DNA of 64,000 nucleotides. Origin: Actinomycetota bacterium. Its GTDB lineage: Bacteria > Actinomycetota > CADDZG01 > WHSQ01. Of the stretch, positions 8,830 through 18,629 are shown piece after piece (the first letter of the stretch is position 1; each line of letters begins with the position of its first letter). Where the stretch lies: positions 131,776 through 195,775 of the forward strand of contig JAUJNI010000001.1 in the NCBI GenBank assembly GCA_030446465.1. Reading direction: 5' to 3'. The notes beneath the pieces are model-generated. The model saw only the letters and a program-made list of their open reading frames with translations. It was not told where the DNA came from and made no database searches. The position numbers and the translations under genes are program-made.

Positions 8830-9617
8830 TGCTGCTGGCAGTCGACGTCGGCAACACCCAGACTCACCTCGGCGTCTTCAAGCGTGACGAGCTGTTTCGG
8901 GAGTGGCGAGCCTCGACGGATGGGCGCCGCACGGCCGACGAGCTCGCGTTGATGTTCGGTCAATTCCTCTCCCTTGCAGACCTTTCCTTCTCACGGGAGA
9001 TCAGTGGAGTCGTCATCTCGTCCGTGGTGCCACCTGTCACTCAGGAGCTGCGCGAGATGACTCTGCGCTACTTTGGTTTTGCACCGATTGTCGTCGGGCC
9101 GGGGACCAGGACGGGGATTGCGGTTCTGACCGACAATCCTAGGGAGGTTGGCGCCGACCGGATAGCGAACGCGGTCGCTGCCCATCACATGTTCTCGGGT
9201 GCATCTTCCATAGTGGTCGACTTCGGCACCGCCCTAACCGTCGACGCGGTCTCTGCAAAAGGTGAGTACCTGGGAGGAGCGATCGCCCCGGGTCTCGAGA
9301 CGTCCGCCTCCGCTCTGTTCAAATCGACCGCTCAGATCCAGCGCGTCGAGCTCGTTGCTCCGCCTCGGGCCCTCGGCAAGTCGACGGTGACTTGCGTCCA
9401 GTCGGGGCTGGTTTACGGGACCGCAGGATTGGTGGACGGTCTCATCGAGCGAGTGGCCGACGAGATCGGCGGAACGACGAACGTGGTTGCAACGGGCGGC
9501 TTAGCCTCGACGGTGGTAAAGCATTGCCGGTTGATAGGACACGTCGAGCCGATGCTGACCCTGACCGGCCTCCGCCTCATCTTCGACCGCAACGTTGAAG
9601 GTGCCGGCGATGACTAG
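8829..9617 (+). CDS. coaX: Type III pantothenate kinase
   Basis: First committed step of coenzyme A synthesis, phosphorylation of pantothenate. The ASKHA-fold protein of 262 aa opens with LLAVDVGNTQTHLGVF (phosphate 1 motif). It has the GADRIANAVAAHH region and the IVVDFGTALTVDAV motif near residue 130 and the GGAIAPGLETSASAL loop, all typical of CoaX. It is tightly coupled to panC upstream and overlaps lysS by 8 nt, so pantothenate production and use are in one operon. Confidence 0.96.
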   Translation: MLLAVDVGNTQTHLGVFKRDELFREWRASTDGRRTADELALMFGQFLSLADLSFSREISGVVISSVVPPVTQELREMTLRYFGFAPIVVGPGTRTGIAVLTDNPREVGADRIANAVAAHHMFSGASSIVVDFGTALTVDAVSAKGEYLGGAIAPGLETSASALFKSTAQIQRVELVAPPRALGKSTVTCVQSGLVYGTAGLVDGLIERVADEIGGTTNVVATGGLASTVVKHCRLIGHVEPMLTLTGLRLIFDRNVEGAGDD

Positions 9618-11040
9618 AGAGCCCACCAGCTACCCCTACAGGTTCGAGCGAACGACGGATGTCTCGAGCCTCCGGGCTCGTTTCGGTTCTCTAGAAGAGG
9701 GAGCCGAGAGCGGTGAAAGCGTCGCCATCGCGGGCCGCATAGCCACCGTACGAGGTCAGGGCAAGGTGGCGTTCGCCGATCTCAAGGATGCCACCGGTCG
9801 CATCCAGCTGTTCGCTCGACAAGACGACCTGGGCGACGAGGGCATGGCCGAGTTCAAGGCGCTCGGCGTAGGGGACATCGTGGGGGCCGAGGGAGAAGTC
9901 ATGAAGACGAGGCGCGGGGAGCTGTCGGTGAAGCTCAAGAGGACGACCTTGCTCGCTCCCTGCCTTCGACCCATGCCCGATCAGTGGCACGGCATCACGA
10001 ACGTCGAGGTGCGCTACCGCCAGCGCTATCTGGACTTGCTCATGAACCCGGATGCGGTGCGCATGGTCGAGGCGCGCGCGCAGGTCAACTCCACGATTCG
10101 CAGCTTTCTCAACGATCGGGGGTTCTCTGAGGTCGAGACTCCGCTGCTGCATCCGATCGCGGGCGGGGCCGTGGCCCGCCCTTTCGTTACCCACCACAAC
10201 TCGCTGGACATGGACCTCTACCTGCGGGTCGCGCCCGAGCTGTACCTCAAGCGTCTGCTCATCGGCGGGATGGAGAAGGTCTATGAGCTGAACCGGAGCT
10301 TTCGCAACGAAGGCGTGTCCGCCCGGCACAACCCCGAGTTCACGATGCTGGAGGCGTACGAGGCCTACGTCGACTACGACGACACGATGGCGCTCGTCGA
10401 GTCCCTCGTTCGCGCCATCGCCGAGGCGCTGCTCGGTGGCCTCCAGCTGGATATCGACGGCACCGTTGTGGACCTGGCTCAGCCGTTCAAGCGGATGTCG
10501 ATGTTCGAAGCGATCGAGGCAAGCTCCGGCCACGACCTCCGGGGTGTATGGGAGTCAAGGGACCGGAACGCCCTCGCGTCGGCGGCCCGCGCGGCCGGCG
10601 TTGGCGTTGAGGATGGCTCTCCTTTAGGCAAGGTGCTCGGCGACATCTTCGAGGCGACCGCAGAGAAGCGCCTGATCGAGCCCACCTTCGTTGTGGGCTT
10701 TCCCAAGGACATCTCGCCCCTGGCCAAGGATCACAGGTCGATCGAGGGATTCACCGAGCACACCGATCTCGTTCTAGCGGGTATCGAGATTGCTCCCATC
10801 TACTCGGAGCTGAACGACCCTGCGGAGCAGCGGGCGAGGTTCGAGCAGCAGGCCCGATCCCGGGCGAGCGGCGACCTCGAAGCGCTCGTTGCCGACGATG
10901 ACTTCCTCGAGGCTCTGAGCTACGGCATGCCTCCCGCGGGAGGCTTCGGGCTGGGTACCGACCGCATTCTGATGATCCTCCTGGGTGCGCCCTCGATCCG
11001 AGAGGTGATCCTCTTCCCCACGCTGAAACCTGGGGTCTGA
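9610..11040 (+). CDS. lysS: Lysyl-tRNA synthetase, class II
   Basis: Charges tRNA-Lys. The N-terminal OB-fold anticodon-binding domain (AIAGRIATVRGQGKVAFADLKD region) is followed by a class II catalytic core: motif 1 with FLNDRGFSEVETPLL, motif 2 with NEGVSARHNPEFTMLE and motif 3 with GFGLGTDRILM. The 476-aa length is normal. ATG 9610 overlaps the coaX stop; the in-frame TTG 9595 is less likely. Linkage to coaX is common in actinobacteria. Confidence 0.97.
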   Translation: MTREPTSYPYRFERTTDVSSLRARFGSLEEGAESGESVAIAGRIATVRGQGKVAFADLKDATGRIQLFARQDDLGDEGMAEFKALGVGDIVGAEGEVMKTRRGELSVKLKRTTLLAPCLRPMPDQWHGITNVEVRYRQRYLDLLMNPDAVRMVEARAQVNSTIRSFLNDRGFSEVETPLLHPIAGGAVARPFVTHHNSLDMDLYLRVAPELYLKRLLIGGMEKVYELNRSFRNEGVSARHNPEFTMLEAYEAYVDYDDTMALVESLVRAIAEALLGGLQLDIDGTVVDLAQPFKRMSMFEAIEASSGHDLRGVWESRDRNALASAARAAGVGVEDGSPLGKVLGDIFEATAEKRLIEPTFVVGFPKDISPLAKDHRSIEGFTEHTDLVLAGIEIAPIYSELNDPAEQRARFEQQARSRASGDLEALVADDDFLEALSYGMPPAGGFGLGTDRILMILLGAPSIREVILFPTLKPGV

Positions 11041-11115
11041 GACTCAACCTGCGCCGTAGCCGCGGAACTCGGCCCCCGCTTCAGTTGTCTAACGAGCGAT
11101 GCGAGGATCTCTGAG

Positions 11116-12564
11116 GTGACACAGCCGGCCCGAATGGCGTCTCTCGTGGTGCTGGCGCTCCTTGTTGGTGCGTGTGACGGCGGTGGCGCCGACAACGACT
11201 TCGGATTGAGGCAGCGCGTGCATGCCCGACCTACCTCCTCCGACACCCGCGTCATTGGGTTTGTCGGGACGATGTCGGGCCCTGGTGCTTGGAGGGGTGA
11301 GGACGCCTTCGAGGGGGCCGACGTTGCGGTTCACGTCATCAATCGCAGGCTCGAGGACGACGAGCAGCGCTTCGAGCTGGTGACCCTCGACGACGAGGGC
11401 GACGCCGAGCGCGCCACAGAGCTGGTCGAGCAACTGGCTGCCTCCCCGCGAACCGCCGGAATCGTCTATGCGGGCCCCCCGGAGGGCCTTCCACCCGCCG
11501 AGGGCGCTCTCGCCGAGGCCGGGATCCCGGCAGTCCTGTGCTACGGGGACCTCTACGGAGCCAAGCAGCTCAGCGCGCACGTCTACCAGGCGTCGCCTTC
11601 CTACCTCTGGGAAGCTCGCAGGCTTGCTCGCTACGCCCTTGGGGACCGCCGCTACCAGACCATCGGAGCTCTCACGGAGAGCTCGCTCGACGGGCGCACC
11701 GCCGCGGCTGCGCTGAGGGCCGAGTTGGCGCGCGCGGGGGGACGGTTGAAGGTGGCCCTTGAGTACCCCACCACCGACGAGGGCTTCGCCACCGCCCTCG
11801 AACGCCTGAGATCCAGCCGGATCGAGGCGCTGGTAATCCAAGGGTCACCTCAGGCGCTCGGCCGGATCGTGGCCGACCTCGACGACATGGGCGCCACCTA
11901 CCGCGGCACCCAGTCAGCGCGCATCGCAAGTGAGCGCAACCGGAAGGGCAACAAGCAACGGGGCGAGCGCTCCACCGCGTGGAGACCGCAGCTCCTGAGC
12001 TTCGACGGAGCCATCAACGCCCAAACCGACATCGAGCTGCCTCCAGGCATCGTCGCCGCCGACACCTACGCCCGGGGTGCCCACTATCTGCCGGTTCCGA
12101 GCTTCGTGGCGTTTAGGCGGGTGTTCGTCGACTGGTGGGGCTCGGAGCCGCTGGGGTGGGAGGTCAGAGGCTTCGACGCCGCCAGCATGATCGCCTGGGC
12201 GGCCGAGCGAGCCGACGCGGACGATGACCGAGCAGAGGTGCTCGAGGGTCTGGCCGGAGCTCGATTCGGCGGTCTCGACGTCACCCTGGGCCCAGACGAC
12301 CACACGGCTGTGAGCGCCACCGCGGTGGGGCTCTGGGTAGTTCCCAGCCCTGCCGCCACCGTCAGGGAGCGTGCCAAGCTCCCTGAGGGCCTCCCGTGGG
12401 TGCCCCTGGCCCGTGGTTTCTCAATCGATGACGACACCACGGACATCGCGGCCCGCGATTGGAGATACCTCTTCAGGAAGGCCCCGCCGCCCACAGGGCC
12501 CGCGCCCCCGCTTGAGCGGATGCGCTTCGGGGTCAGGACGCCCCGGTCGGATCCCGTGCACTGA
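11116..12564 (+). CDS. Lipoprotein, periplasmic-binding-protein type (branched-chain amino-acid family)
   Basis: The N-terminus has a lipoprotein signal with lipobox LVGAC at about residues 16-20, so the protein is probably anchored to the outer face of the membrane. The rest follows the Peripla_BP_6 pattern: [31 protein letters not shown], a two-lobed alternation, and late residues typical of LivJ-like receptors. The 482-aa length is above that of free-standing LivJ proteins. No permease or ATPase gene is adjacent, so it may serve a remote ABC system or act as a sensor. GTG start at 11116. Confidence 0.75.
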   Translation: MTQPARMASLVVLALLVGACDGGGADNDFGLRQRVHARPTSSDTRVIGFVGTMSGPGAWRGEDAFEGADVAVHVINRRLEDDEQRFELVTLDDEGDAERATELVEQLAASPRTAGIVYAGPPEGLPPAEGALAEAGIPAVLCYGDLYGAKQLSAHVYQASPSYLWEARRLARYALGDRRYQTIGALTESSLDGRTAAAALRAELARAGGRLKVALEYPTTDEGFATALERLRSSRIEALVIQGSPQALGRIVADLDDMGATYRGTQSARIASERNRKGNKQRGERSTAWRPQLLSFDGAINAQTDIELPPGIVAADTYARGAHYLPVPSFVAFRRVFVDWWGSEPLGWEVRGFDAASMIAWAAERADADDDRAEVLEGLAGARFGGLDVTLGPDDHTAVSATAVGLWVVPSPAATVRERAKLPEGLPWVPLARGFSIDDDTTDIAARDWRYLFRKAPPPTGPAPPLERMRFGVRTPRSDPVH

Positions 12565-12616
12565 CCCCGAACGCCGACTCGATCTGTCGTAGACCCGGCT
12601 CACAATGCTTCTGGGA

Positions 12617-12642
12617 GGAACTTTGTCGACCCCTCTTGCGTT
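12617..12642 (+). promoter_or_regulatory. Possible ECF (SigH/SigE-like) promoter for clpC
   Basis: GGAAC (12617-12621) and GTT (12640-12642) are separated by 18 nt, as in actinobacterial stress-sigma promoters. clp genes are often under such control. This is a short consensus match, so confidence is low. Confidence 0.3.
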
Positions 12643-12688
12643 CTAAGAGGGTGAAGGACCGAGCAGGGGGTAAAAACACCCTCCCTCG

Positions 12689-12694
12689 TATAAT
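12689..12694 (+). promoter_or_regulatory. -10 element TATAAT before clpC
   Basis: A perfect TATAAT hexamer lies about 98 nt upstream of the clpC ATG. The sequence 17 nt upstream (GGGGGT) is not a -35 match, so an activator or an alternative sigma may be needed. Transcription from here would give a leader of about 90 nt. No CIRCE or HspR (HAIR) palindrome is visible. Confidence 0.4.
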
Positions 12695-12791
12695 GAGGTT
12701 TCTGGGGTTCAGGCGGTGGCCCCGTCGGTACCCCGGCGGAGACGGGCGGAACTGTCCGCATCGGCTCGCTAGAGATAAGGAGAAGTGGCCC

Positions 12792-15314
12792 ATGTTTGAG
12801 CGATTCACCGACCGGGCCCGCAGGGTGGTGGTCCTCGCCCAGGAAGAAGCGAGGCTGCTCAACCACAACTACATCGGCACCGAGCACATCCTTCTCGGAC
12901 TGATCCACGAGGGCGAAGGAGTCGCCGCCAAGGCGCTCGAGTCGCTCGGCATCTCGCTCGAGAAGGTCCGTCAACAGGTCGAGGAGATCATCGGCGCCGG
13001 TCAGTCACCCCCCTCGGGTCACATTCCGTTTACCCCTCGTGCGAAAAAGGTGCTCGAGCTGTCGCTAAGAGAGGCGCTCCAGCTCGGCCACAACTACATC
13101 GGCACCGAGCACATCCTTCTCGGGCTCATCCGCGAAGGGGAGGGTGTGGCCGCGCAGGTGCTCGTAAAGCTGGGGGCAGATCTGGGCCGGGTGCGCCAGC
13201 AGGTGATCCAGCTGCTGTCCGGGTACTCCGGCAGCAAGGAGAGCGCGGGGGCGGGCTCGACCGAGCAGCCGACCGGCTCTCTCGTCCTCGATCAGTTCGG
13301 CCGCAACCTCACCCAGCTTGCCCGCGAGAACAAGCTCGACCCCGTAATCGGTCGTCAGCCCGAGATCGAGCGGGTTATGCAGGTCCTCTCGCGCAGAACC
13401 AAGAACAACCCCGTGCTGATCGGCGAGCCCGGCGTAGGAAAGACCGCCATCGTCGAGGGACTTGCGCAGAACATCGTCAAAGGCGAGGTGCCCGAGACGA
13501 TCACGGGAAAGCAGCTCTATACCCTCGACCTCGGGGCGTTGGTAGCCGGCTCGCGTTACCGCGGCGATTTCGAGGAGCGTCTCAAGAAGGTCCTGAAAGA
13601 GATCAAGACCCGCGGCGACATCATCCTGTTCATCGACGAGCTCCACACCCTCGTGGGGGCCGGGGCCGCCGAAGGCGCGATCGACGCCGCAAGCATCCTC
13701 AAGCCGATGCTGGCTCGAGGGGAGCTTCAGACCATCGGCGCCACGACCCTCGACGAGTACAGGAAGCACCTCGAGAAAGACGCGGCGCTCGAGCGAAGGT
13801 TCCAGCCGATCAAGGTTCCAGAGCCCTCGGTCGCTCACACCATCGACATCCTCAAGGGGCTGCGCGACCGCTACGAGGCTCACCACCGGGTGCACATCAC
13901 AGACCGCGGCCTGGTAGCCGCGGCCAACCTCGCCGACCGCTACATCTCGGACCGCTTCCTCCCCGACAAGGCGATCGATTTGATCGACGAGTCCGGCTCG
14001 CGCTTGCGGATCAAGCGCATGGGCGCTCCCCCCGACTACCGCGAGCTCGAGGAGCGTATCGCGCAGGTGAGGCGCAAGAAGGAAGATTCCATCGAGGCGC
14101 AGGACTTCGAGCGTGCGGCTGCGCATCGCGACGAGGAGAAGAGCCTGATCGACCAACGCACGCTGCGGGAGTCTGAGTGGCGTGAGGCCGAGGGCCAGAC
14201 CCTCGCAGAGGTCGACGAAGAGCAGATCGCCGAGGTCCTGTCGTCGTGGACCGGCATCCCCGTCACCTCGCTCACCGAGGAAGAGACCGCCAAGTTGCTG
14301 CGCATGGAGGACGAGCTTCACAAGCGCATCGTCAGCCAGCACGACGCAATAGCAGCGGTGTCGCGGTCGATCCGCAGGACTCGGGCCGGTCTCAAGGACC
14401 CCAAACGCCCGGCAGGGTCGTTCATCTTCCTGGGCCCCTCAGGAGTGGGAAAGACCGAGACGGCCAAGACGCTTGCCGACTTCCTGTTCGGAGACGAGGA
14501 CGCTCTCATCCAGCTCGACATGTCCGAGTACATGGAGAAGCACACGGTGAGCCGTCTGGTCGGATCGCCTCCTGGATACGTCGGCTACGAGGAAGGCGGC
14601 CAGCTCACCGAAGCGGTGCGCAGGCGACCCTTCTCCGTGGTGCTGCTCGACGAGATCGAAAAGGCCCACCCCGACGTCTTCAACACGCTGCTTCAGATCC
14701 TCGAAGACGGTCGCCTAACCGATGCGCAGGGCAGGACGGTGGACTTCAAGAACACCGTGATCATCATGACCTCCAACCTGGGAACTCATAATCTGCGCAA
14801 GCCGGCGATGGGCTTCGGACAAAACAGCGCAGAGCTCACCTACGAGAAGATGAAAGAGCGAGTCACCGACGAGCTCAAGAAGAACTTCAGACCCGAGTTC
14901 CTGAACCGCATCGACGAGGTCATCGTGTTCCACGAGCTCTCAAACGAAGAGGTCAAATCGATCGTCGACCTCATGATCAGAAGGGTGGCCGAGCAACTGG
15001 AGAGCCAGGACGTCGGACTCGAGCTGACCGATGCGGCCAAGACTTGGTTGGCCAAGACGGGGTACGACCCGGCTCTCGGCGCTCGACCTCTGCGGAGGGC
15101 AATCCAGCGCCACCTCGAGGATCCGCTGTCCGAGAAGATCCTGTGGAAGGAGTTCGAGGCGGGCGACACCATCATCGTCGATGTCGAGCCCGGTCCTGAC
15201 GGCGACGAGGTCATCGGCTTCCACAAGGCCGAGCGGCCGCCCGACTTGCCTCCCGTCGAGATGGCGGGGGCCGGAGTTGCAGACGGTGACACAGAAGGCA
15301 TTCCGGACAACTAA
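12792..15314 (+). CDS. clpC: ATP-dependent Clp protease ATP-binding subunit ClpC
   Basis: AAA+ unfoldase that feeds proteins to ClpP. The 840-aa product begins [20 protein letters not shown], then two Clp_N repeats, each with [13 protein letters not shown]. The first AAA domain has Walker A GEPGVGKT and [19 protein letters not shown]-like coiled middle segment ([16 protein letters not shown] type) follows, then the second AAA domain with [12 protein letters not shown] and [14 protein letters not shown], and a ClpB_D2 C-terminus. ATG 12792 has the upstream ribosome site AAGGAG; the longer frame from 12636 lacks family similarity. A hairpin terminator follows. Confidence 0.97.
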   Translation: MFERFTDRARRVVVLAQEEARLLNHNYIGTEHILLGLIHEGEGVAAKALESLGISLEKVRQQVEEIIGAGQSPPSGHIPFTPRAKKVLELSLREALQLGHNYIGTEHILLGLIREGEGVAAQVLVKLGADLGRVRQQVIQLLSGYSGSKESAGAGSTEQPTGSLVLDQFGRNLTQLARENKLDPVIGRQPEIERVMQVLSRRTKNNPVLIGEPGVGKTAIVEGLAQNIVKGEVPETITGKQLYTLDLGALVAGSRYRGDFEERLKKVLKEIKTRGDIILFIDELHTLVGAGAAEGAIDAASILKPMLARGELQTIGATTLDEYRKHLEKDAALERRFQPIKVPEPSVAHTIDILKGLRDRYEAHHRVHITDRGLVAAANLADRYISDRFLPDKAIDLIDESGSRLRIKRMGAPPDYRELEERIAQVRRKKEDSIEAQDFERAAAHRDEEKSLIDQRTLRESEWREAEGQTLAEVDEEQIAEVLSSWTGIPVTSLTEEETAKLLRMEDELHKRIVSQHDAIAAVSRSIRRTRAGLKDPKRPAGSFIFLGPSGVGKTETAKTLADFLFGDEDALIQLDMSEYMEKHTVSRLVGSPPGYVGYEEGGQLTEAVRRRPFSVVLLDEIEKAHPDVFNTLLQILEDGRLTDAQGRTVDFKNTVIIMTSNLGTHNLRKPAMGFGQNSAELTYEKMKERVTDELKKNFRPEFLNRIDEVIVFHELSNEEVKSIVDLMIRRVAEQLESQDVGLELTDAAKTWLAKTGYDPALGARPLRRAIQRHLEDPLSEKILWKEFEAGDTIIVDVEPGPDGDEVIGFHKAERPPDLPPVEMAGAGVADGDTEGIPDN

Positions 15315-15339
15315 GACTTTCTAAGCACTCAATTAAGAG

Positions 15340-15367
15340 GGGCCCGGCCGAAGAGCCGGGCCCTGAC
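15340..15367 (+). terminator. Hairpin terminator after clpC
   Basis: A perfect 9-bp stem, GGGCCCGGC (15340-15348) with GCCGGGCCC (15355-15363), closes a 6-nt loop 25 nt after the clpC stop. Only a weak T-tract follows, as is common in high-GC genomes. A separate 10-bp inverted repeat (15324-15333 with 15411-15420) encloses the hairpin. Confidence 0.65.
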
Positions 15368-15407
15368 CCGTTTGGCTCGAGGCCTCGCCTGCCAGTAACT
15401 TCAAGGG

Positions 15408-15413
15408 TATATT
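15408..15413 (+). promoter_or_regulatory. Possible -10 element for the subtilase gene
   Basis: TATATT is the only AT-rich hexamer between clpC and the subtilase start. It overlaps the right arm of the 10-bp inverted repeat. No good -35 is seen. Confidence 0.3.
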
Positions 15414-15492
15414 GAGTGCTGCTCGGTACCAGGACCGGGAATCAGGGACCACGGCGAGCAGAAGCGGCTCGCCGATGACTCGAGGGGGTTGA

Positions 15493-17721
15493 ATGACCAA
15501 ACGCTTGTATGCGGTGCTTGCTGCTGTTGCGCTCGCGTCGCTCGCACTTGTACCTGCGGTAGCAGCATCAAGGAATCCCAACACCGACGCCACCCGCTCC
15601 GGATCGGTTGCTTCCGGATACGCCATCGTCGAGCTCACCGGTGCACCGGTTGCCACCTATGAGGGCGGCCGCTCGGGCTACAAGAGGACCCAGCCGAAGG
15701 CCGGGGAAGATCTCAACCTCGAGTCGAGCGCAGCTAAGTCCTACAGTCGCTTCCTTCAGAGCCAGCGCAACGATTTCAAGAGATGGCTCAACAACCAGTA
15801 CCCAGGGGCCAAGGTCGTCGACGAACTGGGCGTGGTTGCGAACGCAGTGATCGTCAAGCTCAACGGAGTGCGCAAGGGAGCGTTGAAAGAAGGGCCGCAC
15901 GTCTCACGCGTCACCAACGACGCCCTTTACGCCCCGACCATGAACGTCTCCAACGACCTCATCAACTCGCCAGAGGTCTGGGCACGGCTCGGAGGCCCCG
16001 GCAACGCGGGTCAGGGCATGAAGGTGGCGATCATCGACACCGGAATCGACCTCACCAACCCGTTCATGAGCGATGCGGGATACGCGGATAATCCAGAGCT
16101 GGACGCCTGCCCCCAAAACGCGAAGCCGGGCGGCGCCAACACCAACAACAAGGTCATCGTGTGCCGGGTCTACACCTCAGGTAAGACGACTGCGAGAGGC
16201 AGCGAGCTGCTCGCGTTCGACCACGGCACTCACGTAGCCGGGACGGTCGCCGGCAAGCACGGCACCACCGGGAACGTCGCCGGAACGGACGTTTCGATTG
16301 CAGGACTCAGTGGTGTGGCGCCCAAGGCGCTCCTCGGTGACTACAACGTCTTCCCCGGCTTCGGCGCCGGCTACGTGGCCTTTGGCGGATCTGCGTTCAG
16401 CCACGACATCGCCGAGGCACTCGAAGACGCTCTGCGAGACGGCATGGACGTCGCCAACATGAGCTTGGGGGGGAGCGTGCAAGGCCCGCACGACTTTCTC
16501 GCCGAGGCGACGAACACCACCGTGGAGGGTGGAATGGTGGTCGCCGTGGCCGCTGGAAACTCGGGGCCTGGAGACATGACGGTTCAGTCGCCGGGGAGCG
16601 CGCTCAGAGCGCTCACGGTCGGCGCAAGCACCAACCCCCACTTCGTGGGCATCCCGGTGACGCTTGCCACAGGGGAGACCTACCCGGCCGCAGTCGGTGA
16701 GTTCAATACCTACACACCTCCAGTCAAGGGCGCCGAGTTTGTAGTGGCCCAGCCGGCTCAGGGGTGCACCGCGATCACCAACGACGTCAAGGGCAAGATC
16801 GCCCTGATCGACAGAGGGACCTGCACCTTCACTACCAAGATCCGCAACGCCGAGAACGCCGGTGCCATTGGAGTGCTGATCGTCAACAACGTCGCCGGGG
16901 ATCCCACCGCAATTGCAGGCGACGGGACGACTCCTGCGCCGATCATTCCCGCGGCGATGGTGTCGAAGAACGACGGCGCCAGGCTCAAGGAGAAGGCCGG
17001 CAAGACGACGATGACCGTCGACGGGACGAAGGCGAGAGAGTTCATCACCGAAAACGCCGACATCGCAGCCGGCTTCTCGAGCAGGGGGCCCGCTCCATTC
17101 ACCTACCTCCTGAAGCCGGATGTCACGGCCCCCGGAGTGAACGTGCTCTCGAGCGTCTTCGACAAGGAGTTCGCCTTCTTCAACGGCACGTCCATGGCAA
17201 CCCCGCACGTTGCCGGATCGTCCGCGTTGCTGCTGCAGCGCCATCCGAGCTGGTCTCCGGATCAGGTCAAGTCGGCGCTCATGAACAACGCCAAGCGGCC
17301 GGTCTATGACTCGATTACGGGCACTCAGCCAACCGGAGTGCTGACTCGCGGCGGTGGACGGATCAACGTCGCCAAAGCGGACTCGACCCCTCTGACGATC
17401 GTGCAGCCGAGCGTGAGCTTCGGGTACTTCAACGGGCGTCAGAGCGTCGGAGCAACCAGGACGCTGAGGGTTACCAACGTTAGCGGCAGTGCACAGACCT
17501 GCGCCGTGACGGTTGTGACCGCCGAGGGTGACGAAGCCGCCAAGGTGGCAGCTTCTCCAAGTGCCGTTGCGCTCGGCCCTGGTGAGTCGACCAACGTGAC
17601 GGTGACCGTCACCGGAGGAAAATCAGTCCCGACCGGCGACTACGAGGGCGACATCAAATTTGAATGTCCGTCGCAGACTCTGAAGGCGCCGTGGTTCGTA
17701 AGGGTAAACCGCAGGGGTTGA
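15493..17721 (+). CDS. Secreted subtilisin-like serine protease (S8) with PA domain
   Basis: Exported protease of 742 aa. A signal peptide (MTKRLYAVLAAVALASLALVPAVAA) precedes an inhibitor I9-like propeptide. The catalytic triad is visible as Asp182 (VAIIDTGID), His247 (DHGTHVAGTVAG) and Ser567 (NGTSMATPHVAGS). A protease-associated domain, with CTAITNDVKGKIALIDRG and GAIGVLIVNN, is inserted at about residues 390-500, as in lactocepin-like and plant-type subtilases. The C-terminal 100 residues form a beta-rich region with FGYFNGRQSVGATRT, probably an Fn3-like domain. ATG start with GGGGG upstream. It is monocistronic, between two terminator-like hairpins. Confidence 0.92.
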   Translation: MTKRLYAVLAAVALASLALVPAVAASRNPNTDATRSGSVASGYAIVELTGAPVATYEGGRSGYKRTQPKAGEDLNLESSAAKSYSRFLQSQRNDFKRWLNNQYPGAKVVDELGVVANAVIVKLNGVRKGALKEGPHVSRVTNDALYAPTMNVSNDLINSPEVWARLGGPGNAGQGMKVAIIDTGIDLTNPFMSDAGYADNPELDACPQNAKPGGANTNNKVIVCRVYTSGKTTARGSELLAFDHGTHVAGTVAGKHGTTGNVAGTDVSIAGLSGVAPKALLGDYNVFPGFGAGYVAFGGSAFSHDIAEALEDALRDGMDVANMSLGGSVQGPHDFLAEATNTTVEGGMVVAVAAGNSGPGDMTVQSPGSALRALTVGASTNPHFVGIPVTLATGETYPAAVGEFNTYTPPVKGAEFVVAQPAQGCTAITNDVKGKIALIDRGTCTFTTKIRNAENAGAIGVLIVNNVAGDPTAIAGDGTTPAPIIPAAMVSKNDGARLKEKAGKTTMTVDGTKAREFITENADIAAGFSSRGPAPFTYLLKPDVTAPGVNVLSSVFDKEFAFFNGTSMATPHVAGSSALLLQRHPSWSPDQVKSALMNNAKRPVYDSITGTQPTGVLTRGGGRINVAKADSTPLTIVQPSVSFGYFNGRQSVGATRTLRVTNVSGSAQTCAVTVVTAEGDEAAKVAASPSAVALGPGESTNVTVTVTGGKSVPTGDYEGDIKFECPSQTLKAPWFVRVNRRG

Positions 17722-17748
17722 GACCGGTTCACTAAGCAACCGCTTTGC

Positions 17749-17780
17749 AAAGGGGTCCGGCGTTTCGCCGGGCCCCTTTC
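17749..17780 (+). terminator. Hairpin terminator after the subtilase gene
   Basis: A 14-bp stem with one G-T pair, AAAGGGGTCCGGCG (17749-17762) and CGCCGGGCCCCTTT (17766-17779), closes a 3-nt TTT loop. The U-rich tail is part of the stem. It lies 27 nt after the subtilase stop. Confidence 0.75.
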
Positions 17781-17867
17781 GCGATGGGCTCGGAAGTGGG
17801 GCTGTGAAGAGTCGTCCCGTTCTCCCGTTGTTAACAAAGCTTTGCCGCATAGGGCGACACCGCTTCC

Positions 17868-17873
17868 TATACT
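17868..17873 (+). promoter_or_regulatory. Possible -10 element for the ABC transporter operon
   Basis: TATACT is a near-consensus -10, 33 nt before the GTG at 17907. TTGCCG lies upstream at 17842-17847 with a long 20-nt spacer, so the -35 assignment is doubtful. Confidence 0.35.
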
Positions 17874-17906
17874 GCGAAGCGGACCGCTACGCCCGGCAGG
17901 AGCACT

Positions 17907-18614
17907 GTGAGCTCAACAGAGATCCCTAACGACATACTCGTCGCGACCAACGTCAAAAAGACCTACAAGACCGGCGCAGAGACGGTTGAGGCGCTGCGCG
18001 GTCTCGATCTGCGCATCGGGGCGGGGGAGTTCATTGCCGTCATGGGGCCATCGGGCTCGGGCAAGACGACGCTGCTCAATTGCCTGTCGGGTCTAGACGG
18101 CATCGACGACGGCGCCGTCTTCATAGAAGGACTGAACATTCACGAGCTGTCCGATGCGGACAGGACCCGCCACCGCGCCGAGCGGATGGGTTTCGTGTTC
18201 CAGGCGTTCAATTTGATTCCGGTCTTCACTGCCGTGGAGAACGTCGAGCTTCCGCTTCTCTTGGCCGGTGCATCACCGGATGAGGCACGCCGGCGAGCGG
18301 AGGAGACGCTCGAGCGCGTCGGGCTCGGTCACCGCAAGACCCATCGCCCCAACGAGCTCTCAGGAGGCGAACAGCAGCGTGTCACCATCGCCCGTGCGCT
18401 GGCCGGGCGACCCGCGATCGTGTGGGCGGACGAACCAACGGGGAACCTCGACACCGAGACGGCCGAGTCAGTGATGGAGTTGCTGCGCGAGCTCAACCGA
18501 GACGGCCTAACGGTGGTGCTGGTGACGCACGACCCGGCCATCGGCGAGACGGCCGGCACGCTCGTCAGGATGCGCGACGGGTCCATCGAGTCCACCGCCT
18601 CGCTAACCGCCTGA
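17907..18614 (+). CDS. ABC transporter ATP-binding protein (LolD/MacB type)
   Basis: The 235-aa cytoplasmic ATPase has Walker A GPSGSGKTT, a Q-loop in FVFQAFNLIP, the signature LSGGEQQRV and Walker B VWADEPTGNLD, followed by the H-loop VTHDP. The short length and the NLIPVFTAVENVELPLLLAG segment place it with the MacB/LolD/FtsE-like class that pairs with FtsX-type permeases. It lies 15 nt upstream of such a permease, so the two form one transporter. GTG start. Substrate unknown. Confidence 0.92.
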   Translation: MSSTEIPNDILVATNVKKTYKTGAETVEALRGLDLRIGAGEFIAVMGPSGSGKTTLLNCLSGLDGIDDGAVFIEGLNIHELSDADRTRHRAERMGFVFQAFNLIPVFTAVENVELPLLLAGASPDEARRRAEETLERVGLGHRKTHRPNELSGGEQQRVTIARALAGRPAIVWADEPTGNLDTETAESVMELLRELNRDGLTVVLVTHDPAIGETAGTLVRMRDGSIESTASLTA

Positions 18615-18629
18615 GGTCTGCGCTTTAGC

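Noticed and set aside
13065-14342. 425-aa open frame antisense to clpC
   Set aside because: Antisense shadow; clpC on the plus strand has unmistakable motifs throughout.
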